Source of the DNA: SIG452 sp045580405
Lineage (GTDB): Bacteria > Bacillota > Clostridia > UMGS1840
Direction: 5' to 3'
Assembly: GCA_045580405.1 (NCBI GenBank)
Contig: JAZNNT010000058.1
Coordinates: 1 to 5,101, forward strand
Length of the DNA stretch: 5,101 nucleotides
The notes beneath the pieces were generated by a model. That model did not search any database and was not told the DNA's origin. It was given only the letters and a program-made list of their open reading frames with translations. A program made the position numbers and the translations under genes. This document shows, piece after piece, positions 1-5,101 of the stretch (position 1 is the stretch's first letter; each line of letters opens with the position of its first letter).

Positions 1-512
1 AAGATATCAGAAGCCGTGCTAACAACTATATGAATCTTTCTGAACCTTATGGTGGCGAAACAACGGTTCTTCATTATTTAGAAGTGCTTCGTGACAGAAT
101 TGGTTTTGATAAATTAAAAGAAAAAGTGACAAATCCCTTAACCGGCAGAAAAATCGGTGCCTACTATGGCTGCTTGTTGCTTCGTCCGGGGAAAATTATG
201 GCATTTGATAATCCGGAAAACCCCACTATTATGGAAGACTTTATTCGTGCACTTGGAGCAGAACCTGTGGTTTATCCTTACCGTAACGAATGCTGCGGCG
301 GATATATTTCCTTAAAAGAAAAAGATATGGCAAAATCCATGTGCGATAAAATTTCAGAAAGTGCCAAAGGCTTTGGAGCAGATTGCTTAATTACTGCCTG
401 TCCGCTTTGTATGTATAACTTAAATCAATCCACAAAAGAATTACCCGTTTACTATTTCACCGAGCTTTTAGCAGAGGCTCTGGGAGTAAAAGAGGAGGCA
501 AACGAGGAATGA
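1..512 (+). CDS. hdrB: Heterodisulfide reductase subunit B (HdrB), C-terminal part, 5' truncated by the window edge
   Basis: This is the disulfide-reducing subunit of a cytoplasmic HdrABC complex. In methanogens HdrB carries two non-cubane [4Fe-4S] clusters held by CCG domains and cleaves CoM-S-S-CoB; bacterial versions act on another, mostly unknown, disulfide. The frame is open from base 3, giving 169 visible residues, so the ATG at base 30 is internal and not the start. HdrB is usually about 290 residues, so roughly the first 120 residues, with the first CCG domain, lie to the left. The second CCG domain is complete: a single Cys at 171-173 (context YYGCLLLRP), the Cys pair of ECCGG at 291-296, and the CPLC pair at 399-401 and 408-410. 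The spacing is C-X39-CC-X34-C-X2-C, close to the family pattern. The TGA stop overlaps the hdrC start by 4 nt. I am confident of the family; the substrate is unknown. Confidence 0.93.
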   Translation, partial: DIRSRANNYMNLSEPYGGETTVLHYLEVLRDRIGFDKLKEKVTNPLTGRKIGAYYGCLLLRPGKIMAFDNPENPTIMEDFIRALGAEPVVYPYRNECCGGYISLKEKDMAKSMCDKISESAKGFGADCLITACPLCMYNLNQSTKELPVYYFTELLAEALGVKEEANEE

Positions 513-895
513 GTCACAGAAACTATGCTGAAAAAATCAAAGAAATCAGCGGAGTGAATCCGTATAAATGTATGAAATGTGGCAAATGTTCAGCCACTTG
601 TCCGTCATATGACGAAATGGACATTAAACCCCATCAGTTTGTAACCTATGTGCAAAACGGTGAAATTGATGCACTGGCAAATTCCAAATCCTTATGGAAA
701 TGTTTGTCTTGCTTTGCCTGTGTGGAACGCTGTCCCAGAGATGTAAAACCCGGAAAGCTGATCGATGCAGCACGTCAGATTGTGGTTCGGGAACGTGGCG
801 GAGATTATTTATCCGCAGATGAAATTCCCGCATTGTTAGATGAAGAACTTCCCCAGCAGCTTTTGGTAAGCGCTTTTAGAAGATATAAGAGGTAG
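509..895 (+). CDS. hdrC: Heterodisulfide reductase subunit C (HdrC), 2x[4Fe-4S] ferredoxin-like
   Basis: HdrC is the electron wire between HdrA and the catalytic HdrB subunit in the soluble Hdr complex. The 128-residue product has two classical CX2CX2CX3CP cluster motifs, at Cys21/24/27/31 (CMKCGKCSATCP) and Cys65/68/71/75 (CLSCFACVERCP), followed by the VKPGKLIDAARQ helix typical of HdrC. It is somewhat short for the family because the C-terminal tail is brief, but both cluster sites are complete. The start is well supported: an AGGAGG at 493-498 sits 10 nt upstream, and ATG overlaps the hdrB TGA as ATGA, a translational coupling arrangement. There is no membrane segment, so it belongs to the cytoplasmic HdrABC type rather than to the membrane HdrDE type. 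Confidence 0.94.
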   Translation: MSHRNYAEKIKEISGVNPYKCMKCGKCSATCPSYDEMDIKPHQFVTYVQNGEIDALANSKSLWKCLSCFACVERCPRDVKPGKLIDAARQIVVRERGGDYLSADEIPALLDEELPQQLLVSAFRRYKR

Positions 896-900
896 GTGAG
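894..900 (+). promoter_or_regulatory. Ribosome binding site that decides the hdrA start
   Basis: AGGTGAG lies 4 nt before the ATG at 905, which is workable spacing for that start. The competing in-frame GTG at 896 is inside this motif. Its only upstream purine run, AAGAGG at 887-892, leaves just 3 nt, which is too close for normal initiation, though it is 12 nt from the ATG. The site therefore favours ATG 905. Confidence 0.6.
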
Positions 901-904
901 CAGT

Positions 905-2893
905 ATGCAGAGAATTGGTGTTTTTGTTTGCCATTGCGGGTCCAATATTGCCGCAACGGTAAATGTTGAAAAAGTTGTTGAAATCATAAAAAAAGAACCC
1001 GGCGTGTGTCACGCTGAGGATTATCCTTATATGTGTTCCGAAGCAGGTCAGATGAAAATCTTAGAAGCTGTTCGGGAAAAGAATTTAACCGGGATTGTGG
1101 TTTGTTCCTGTTCTCCCCGTATGCATGAAGCTACTTTCAGAAAAGCTGCAGAACGTGCAGGTTTAAACCCCTATATGGTGGAAATTGCCAATATCCGTGA
1201 GCATTGCTCCTGGATTCATAAAGATATGGAAGAAGCAACCCAGAAAGCTGTGATTTTGGCAAGAGCAGCGGTTGCTAAGGTAAACTTAAATACTCCTCTG
1301 CAGGCAGGGGAAAGCCGTGTGACCAAGCGTGCGTTGGTTATCGGCGGCGGTATTGCAGGAATCCAGACAGCTTTGGATATTGCAGATGCAGGCTACGAAG
1401 TTGATATTGTGGAAAAAACTCCTTCCATCGGTGGCAGAATGTCTCAGCTGGATAAAACATTCCCCACCTTAGACTGTTCCGCTTGTATTTTAACTCCTAA
1501 AATGGTGGAAGCGGCAGCTCACGACAAAATCAATATTTATACGTATTCTGAAGTGGATAAGGTAACCGGATTTGTTGGAGATTTTACGGTTGACATTCGC
1601 AAAAAAGCAAGAAGTGTTGACAGTAACAAGTGTACCGGCTGCGGTGTTTGTCAGGAAAAATGTCCTTCTAAGAAATCCTTAAATGAATTTAACCGTGGCT
1701 TAAATACCAGAAGTGCCATCTATACCCCTTTTGCACAGGCAATTCCCAATGTGCCGGTTATCGACCGTGAGGCTTGTATCAAGTTTAAAACCGGAAAATG
1801 TGGTGTGTGTGAAAAGGTTTGTCAGGCGGGTGCTATTGATTACAACCAAAAAGACGAAATTATCACCGAAAAATACGGTGCGATTGTAGTGGCTACCGGC
1901 TTTGATACCATTAAATTAGATAACTATGACGAATATGCCTATAACCAGAGCAAAGACGTTATCACCTCCTTAGAGCTGGAACGTATTATGAACGCTGCCG
2001 GCCCCACCAAAGGTCACTTGGAACGTTTATCCGACGGAAAAGCTCCTAAGGAAATGGTGTTCATTCAGTGTGTGGGTAGCCGTTGTGCTGACAACAGAGG
2101 TAAGAGTTACTGCTCCAAAATCTGTTGTATGTACACTGCAAAACACGCGATGCTCATCCGTGATAAATACCCGGATGTAAACGTAACCGTGTTCTACATC
2201 GACGTTCGTACTCCCGGTAAAAATTTTGATGAGTTTTACAGACGTGCCGTGGAAGAATACGGTGTGAACTATGTAAAAGGTCAGGTCGGAAAAGTTGCAC
2301 CGCTTCCTAACGGAAAACTGTTGGTGCAGGGCTCTGACTTACTGGATAACAAACAGATTTTAAAAGAAGCAGACATGGTTGTGTTGGCAACTGCCATCGA
2401 ACCGGAAGCATCTGTTCGTCAGATTGCAACCATGCTGACTGCAAGTATTGATACCAATAACTTCTTAACCGAAGCTCATCCCAAACTTCGTCCCGTGGAA
2501 TCTCCCACTGCAGGGGTGTTCTTATCAGGTGTGTGTCAGGGACCCAAGGATATTCCTGAAACAGTTGCTCAGGCTGGTGCGGCAGCAGTCAAAGCCATCG
2601 GTCTTTTAGCAAAAGATAAGCTGACTACCAATCCCTGCACAGCAAAAGCAGATGAACTTCTTTGTAACGGTTGTTCCCAGTGTGCAAATGTTTGTCCCTA
2701 CGGTGCAATCACTTATATGGATAAAGAAGTAAACGATCACGGAATCCGTGAAGTAAGAAGAGTGGCTCAGGTAAACAACGCACTCTGTCAGGGCTGCGGT
2801 GCTTGTACCGTAACCTGTCCGTCCGGCGCGATGGACCTGCAGGGCTTCTCTAACAGACAGATTATTGCGGAGGTGGATGCGATATGCCGTTAA
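905..2893 (+). CDS. hdrA: Heterodisulfide reductase subunit A (HdrA), FAD/iron-sulfur electron-bifurcation core
   Basis: HdrA holds the FAD that, in characterised Hdr complexes, splits an electron pair between the HdrBC disulfide branch and ferredoxin. I prefer ATG 905 (662 aa, beginning MQRIGVFVCHCGSN as HdrA proteins usually do) over the in-frame GTG at 896 (665 aa, abutting the hdrC stop). Residues below count from the GTG. The N-terminal domain has CHCG (12-14), Cys47 and CSC (70-72). A Rossmann FAD site, VIGGGIAG, spans 148-155, with SIGGRMSQLDKTFP and Cys194/197 after it. An inserted ferredoxin domain has Cys246/249/252/256 and an irregular CX7CX2CX3C set at 294/302/305/309. The family stretch QCVGSR (391-396) leads into Cys406/410/411. 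A C-terminal 2x[4Fe-4S] domain has Cys590/593/596/600 and 631/634/637/641. Length is normal for HdrA, with no frameshift. Its last 10 nt overlap flxD. Confidence 0.96.
   Translation: MQRIGVFVCHCGSNIAATVNVEKVVEIIKKEPGVCHAEDYPYMCSEAGQMKILEAVREKNLTGIVVCSCSPRMHEATFRKAAERAGLNPYMVEIANIREHCSWIHKDMEEATQKAVILARAAVAKVNLNTPLQAGESRVTKRALVIGGGIAGIQTALDIADAGYEVDIVEKTPSIGGRMSQLDKTFPTLDCSACILTPKMVEAAAHDKINIYTYSEVDKVTGFVGDFTVDIRKKARSVDSNKCTGCGVCQEKCPSKKSLNEFNRGLNTRSAIYTPFAQAIPNVPVIDREACIKFKTGKCGVCEKVCQAGAIDYNQKDEIITEKYGAIVVATGFDTIKLDNYDEYAYNQSKDVITSLELERIMNAAGPTKGHLERLSDGKAPKEMVFIQCVGSRCADNRGKSYCSKICCMYTAKHAMLIRDKYPDVNVTVFYIDVRTPGKNFDEFYRRAVEEYGVNYVKGQVGKVAPLPNGKLLVQGSDLLDNKQILKEADMVVLATAIEPEASVRQIATMLTASIDTNNFLTEAHPKLRPVESPTAGVFLSGVCQGPKDIPETVAQAGAAAVKAIGLLAKDKLTTNPCTAKADELLCNGCSQCANVCPYGAITYMDKEVNDHGIREVRRVAQVNNALCQGCGACTVTCPSGAMDLQGFSNRQIIAEVDAICR
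2869..2874 (+). promoter_or_regulatory. Ribosome binding site for flxD/mvhD inside the hdrA 3' end
   Basis: GGAGGT is 9 nt before the ATG at 2884 and lies wholly within hdrA codons. It supports that start despite the 10-nt overlap with hdrA and implies coupled translation of the adaptor with HdrA. Confidence 0.7.
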
Positions 2894-3324
2894 ATGAAAA
2901 CGAATTCAGACCGAAAATTGTTGCATTTTGCTGTAACTGGTGCAGCTATGCCGGTGCAGACTTGGCAGGCAGCAGCCGTCTCTCTTATCCTGCAGATGTA
3001 AAAATTATTAAAGTTCCTTGTTCCTGCCGTGTGAACCCTATGTTTATTCTGCGTGCATTTGAAAAAGGTGCTGACGGGGTTATCATTTGCGGATGCCATC
3101 CCGGAGACTGTCACTACTCCACCGGTAACTATTATGCACGTCGCCGTATGACCTTGCTGTTTTCCATGCTGGAATACTTAGGCATTGAAAAGGGCAGAAC
3201 CCGTGTGGAATGGGTATCTGCGGCAGAAGGCGTGAAATTTTCCCAAACAATGAACGAATTTGTGGAAACTATCCGTTCTCTGGGTAAAAATGTGAGATTG
3301 GGGGATTTACGATGCAAGAATTAG
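2884..3324 (+). CDS. flxD: MvhD/FlxD-type [2Fe-2S] adaptor protein
   Basis: MvhD-family proteins carry a [2Fe-2S] cluster and hand electrons from a donor module (MvhAG hydrogenase in methanogens, FlxABC in NADH-linked bacteria) to HdrA. The 146-residue product shows the family pattern: CCNWCSYAGAD (Cys16/17/20), VPCSCRVNP (Cys46/48), then GADGVIICGCHPGDCHY (Cys69/71/76) followed by GNYYARRR. Length matches the family. A further Cys144 sits near the C-terminus. From memory, the second motif usually reads C-S/T-G-R-V, so Cys48 stands where a Gly is common; this would need an alignment. No hydrogenase genes are nearby and two Flx-like proteins follow, so I use flxD rather than mvhD. The gene overlaps hdrA by 10 nt and the next gene by 13 nt. 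Confidence 0.92.
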   Translation: MPLNENEFRPKIVAFCCNWCSYAGADLAGSSRLSYPADVKIIKVPCSCRVNPMFILRAFEKGADGVIICGCHPGDCHYSTGNYYARRRMTLLFSMLEYLGIEKGRTRVEWVSAAEGVKFSQTMNEFVETIRSLGKNVRLGDLRCKN

Positions 3325-4280
3325 TAAAACGTGCAGCCCAGCTTTTAAAAGACGGCACCGTTGCCCGTGTGCTTGGCTGGAAAATCGGCGATCTTCCCTA
3401 TAATCCGGAACCGGCGTTTTTTGAAAGTGAAGAAGCATTATCTGATTTTGTATATAATGCTTTTTGCGGTGCAAACTTAAGCAAATATATGATTGAAGCC
3501 TCCAAACTGGACGGCAAAACCTTAGTATTTTTAAAGCCCTGCGATTCCTACAGCTTTAACCAGCTGTTAAAGGAACACCGTGTTGACCGTGACAAGGCAT
3601 ATATTATCGGTGTTGGCTGCAAAGGTAAATTGGATATTGAAAACATCAGAAAACAGGGGATCAAAGGAATTGAAGCAATCCAAGGTATCGAAATGAGTGA
3701 TGCCTGCGATACATTGAAAATTTCCACCGTGTACGGTGACAAAACTTGTTCCTATGATGATGCAATGCTGTCCCGTTGTCATTCCTGCAAAGGTAAAGAA
3801 CACGTAATTTTTGATGAACAGATTGGCGAATCCCGTGATACAGCAACTCTTGACAGATTCTCCGAAGTAGAAGCCATTGAAAAAATGTCTCCCGAAGAAA
3901 AATTTGAGTTTTTCCGCAAAGAACTGTCCAAATGTATTCGTTGTAACGCTTGCAGAAATGTTTGTCCTGCCTGCAGCTGCAGAAAATGTGTGTTTGATAG
4001 TGACAAATTTGTCAGTGCTCAGAAAGCCAATGTGGATACCTTCCAGGAAAATATGTTCCATATTATTCGTGCGTTCCACGTAGCCGGCAGATGTACCGAC
4101 TGTGGTGAATGCAGTCGTGTGTGTCCTCAGGGTATTCCGCTTCATTTGTTTAACCGTAAGTTTATCAAGGATATCAATGATTTTTACGGTGATTATGTTG
4201 CCGGAGAAGACATCAACAACGAGGCTCCTTTAACTCACTTTGAGTTTTCCGACAGAGAGCCTAACGAAGAAAGGGGATAA
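3312..4280 (+). CDS. flxC: FlxC-like protein: FrhB-like N-terminal half plus dicluster [4Fe-4S] ferredoxin domain
   Basis: This is probably an electron-transfer subunit between the NADH-oxidising flavoprotein FlxA and the FlxD adaptor. The 322-residue product has two parts. The first (about 70-175) resembles the core of F420 hydrogenase beta-subunit (FrhB) proteins: LKPCDS (Cys77), IIGVGCKGK (Cys103) and RCHSCK (Cys156/159), four cysteines that could bind a [4Fe-4S] cluster. The second (about 205-285) is a ferredoxin domain with Cys208/211/214/218 running into PACSCRKC (Cys221/223/226), and a second site Cys261/264/267/271 followed by Pro. No N-terminal F420- or NAD-binding domain is recognisable. 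ATG 3312 lies in the flxD 3' end behind a G-rich run at 3300-3305. The letter C rests on its place beside flxD, assuming the flxABCD order is mirrored; the B and C labels could be swapped. The family call is firmer than the symbol. Confidence 0.8.
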   Translation: MQELVKRAAQLLKDGTVARVLGWKIGDLPYNPEPAFFESEEALSDFVYNAFCGANLSKYMIEASKLDGKTLVFLKPCDSYSFNQLLKEHRVDRDKAYIIGVGCKGKLDIENIRKQGIKGIEAIQGIEMSDACDTLKISTVYGDKTCSYDDAMLSRCHSCKGKEHVIFDEQIGESRDTATLDRFSEVEAIEKMSPEEKFEFFRKELSKCIRCNACRNVCPACSCRKCVFDSDKFVSAQKANVDTFQENMFHIIRAFHVAGRCTDCGECSRVCPQGIPLHLFNRKFIKDINDFYGDYVAGEDINNEAPLTHFEFSDREPNEERG

Positions 4281-4283
4281 TGT

Positions 4284-5101
4284 ATGTTAAAGATATCAAA
4301 AAATAATTTATCCGCATTATTCCAAAAAATCAAAGAACAACGAGAGTTATATCTTCCTATTTGTGTGGCTGATCAGGTGAATTTTGGCGTTTACAGTGAG
4401 GATGCAGAGGTTTCGCTGGACATTTTAAAAACCGTAAAATCTCCCAAAGATGCTTTCTTCCCGCAGAGTGAAACCTTATATACCTGCAATAAAGAAGAAA
4501 ACAAATGGGCCATTACTCCTGAAGAGCTGCAAAATCAGGAATTTGTGGTGTTTGGTATCAAAGCCTGTGATGTGAAAGGCATTGAGGTGCTGGACCAGGT
4601 GTTCTTAGCGGAACCTGTTGATACCTTCTACAAGGCTCGCCGTGACCACGGTATTTTAGTGGCATTAGCTTGCAATGAACCGGAAGAAAGCTGCTTCTGT
4701 AAGGCATACGGCATTGATTGCACCGACCCCAAAGCAGATGTTGCTACCTGGTTGATTGGTAATGAGCTTTACTGGAATCCCTTAACTAAAAAAGGTCAGA
4801 TTCTGACTGAGGCGGTAAAGGATTTACTGGAAGAAACTGACGATTCCAAAGTGAAAGCGCAGCAGGATGCAACTAAAAAAATCGTGGAAAAATTGCCGTA
4901 TATGAACCTTTCTTTAGAAGGCTGGAACGGTGATGTGTTAACCGAAAAATTTGAATCTCCCTTATGGGAAGAACTTTATAAGCCTTGTCTGGCTTGCGGA
5001 ACCTGTACCTTTGTGTGTCCCACCTGCCAGTGTTATGACATCAAAGATTATAACACCGGTAACGGAGTACAGCGGTATCGTTGTTGGGATTCCTGTATGT
5101 A
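4284..5101 (+). CDS. flxB: FlxB-like AsrA/HydB-family 4Fe-4S dicluster protein, 3' truncated by the window edge
   Basis: This reading frame is open to the right edge (272 full codons). It resembles AsrA of anaerobic sulfite reductase and HydB, the sulfhydrogenase beta subunit, which shuttle electrons between an NAD(P)H flavoprotein and a partner. Visible marks are FGIKACDVKGIEVLD (Cys95), LACNEPEESCFCKAYGIDC (Cys130/137/139/146), the first ferredoxin site CLACGTCTFVCPTCQCYD (Cys235/238/241/245, plus 248 and 250), and CWDSCM (Cys267/271), where AsrA-type proteins enter their second cluster region. The family is about 330-350 residues, so perhaps 60-80 remain outside. An AGGGG at 4272-4276, 7 nt before the ATG, supports the start; it follows the flxC stop by 3 nt. 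Here the usual downstream partner would be an AsrB-like FAD/NAD(P)H protein (FlxA). An anaerobic sulfite reductase operon is an alternative, but the Hdr context favours Flx. Confidence 0.82.
   Translation, partial: MLKISKNNLSALFQKIKEQRELYLPICVADQVNFGVYSEDAEVSLDILKTVKSPKDAFFPQSETLYTCNKEENKWAITPEELQNQEFVVFGIKACDVKGIEVLDQVFLAEPVDTFYKARRDHGILVALACNEPEESCFCKAYGIDCTDPKADVATWLIGNELYWNPLTKKGQILTEAVKDLLEETDDSKVKAQQDATKKIVEKLPYMNLSLEGWNGDVLTEKFESPLWEELYKPCLACGTCTFVCPTCQCYDIKDYNTGNGVQRYRCWDSCM

Larger units (their letters stand above)
1..5101 (+). other. Part of a single hdrBCA-flxDCB operon, both ends outside the window
   Basis: Six same-strand genes join by a 4-nt overlap (hdrB/hdrC), a 9-nt gap (hdrC/hdrA from ATG 905), a 10-nt overlap (hdrA/flxD), a 13-nt overlap (flxD/flxC) and a 3-nt gap (flxC/flxB). 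No intergenic stretch is long enough for an internal promoter or a hairpin terminator, so one polycistronic mRNA is the simplest reading. Upstream must hold the start of hdrB and the promoter; downstream should hold the end of flxB and probably flxA. There is no gene-free stretch of 300 bases anywhere in the window. Confidence 0.85.

Noticed and set aside
30..32. ATG at base 30 as the start of hdrB
   Set aside because: The same frame is open to the left edge and HdrB needs about 120 more N-terminal residues, so this Met is internal.
510..512. TGA at the hdrB end as a possible selenocysteine codon
   Set aside because: All CCG cysteines of HdrB come earlier, the protein ends at the usual family length past CPLC, and hdrC starts on this codon with a good RBS. 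It is an ordinary stop.
3877..4083. Plus-strand 68-codon frame within the FlxC-like gene
   Set aside because: It is out of frame with the convincing ferredoxin domain; its product has no recognisable motif and no supported start.
3567..4145. Long open frame on the minus strand (192 codons)
   Set aside because: It lies entirely antisense to the FlxC-like gene, its product resembles no family I know, and the plus-strand frame has clear iron-sulfur motifs. It is a shadow of coding bias.
4280..4306. ATG at 4280 overlapping the flxC stop (TAATG) as the start of the last gene
   Set aside because: That frame reaches a stop after eight codons; the in-frame start with a well-spaced RBS is ATG 4284.
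5100..5101. Final TA as the beginning of a stop codon for the last gene
   Set aside because: The frame ends inside the CWDSCM region, where AsrA-type proteins continue into a second cluster site, most likely with Tyr next. Truncation by the window edge is the better reading.
1..5101. Mobile elements, CRISPR arrays, RNA genes, notable repeats
   Set aside because: The window is filled by coherent coding frames of one operon. I saw no direct repeat array, terminal inverted repeats, transposase motif or structured RNA signature.

Overview
The window is one tightly packed, single-direction (+ strand) gene run with essentially no non-coding DNA. It carries, in order, hdrB (5' end cut off), hdrC, hdrA, an mvhD/flxD-type gene, and two related iron-sulfur proteins that best fit FlxC and FlxB of the NADH-linked Flx-Hdr system (the second is cut off at the 3' edge). 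Six genes are visible: four complete and two partial. Base composition is moderately AT-rich, Shine-Dalgarno sites are strong and AGGAGG-like, and there is no DsrC, no F420 hydrogenase and no methanogen hallmark. This suggests a strictly anaerobic fermentative bacterium, most likely a clostridial Firmicute. That assignment is an inference from style and gene content, not from a marker gene.

Layout: 1-512 is the C-terminal part of HdrB with a complete CCG cysteine motif. 509-895 is HdrC, a small two-cluster ferredoxin-like protein. 905-2893 (or 896-2893) is HdrA, the FAD- and iron-sulfur-rich core. 2884-3324 is an MvhD/FlxD [2Fe-2S] adaptor. 3312-4280 is a Cys-rich protein with an FrhB-like half and a dicluster ferredoxin half (FlxC-like). 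4284 to the right edge is an AsrA/HydB-like dicluster protein (FlxB-like). Junctions are overlaps of 4, 10 and 13 nt or gaps of 9 and 3 nt, so the genes are almost certainly co-transcribed and translationally coupled. No promoter or terminator lies in the window.

How they work together (family knowledge plus inference): in Flx-Hdr complexes a flavoprotein, FlxA, takes electrons from NADH and passes them through FlxB/FlxC and FlxD to the bifurcating FAD of HdrA. HdrA sends one electron branch through HdrC to the HdrB disulfide-reducing site and the other to ferredoxin. FlxA is not in the window and is expected just downstream of 5101. All products look cytoplasmic; no signal peptide or membrane segment is apparent. 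The physiological disulfide substrate cannot be read from this window, because such bacteria lack coenzymes M and B. The complex itself is a described type. The open points are the substrate and the unusually rich cysteine content of the two Flx iron-sulfur subunits.
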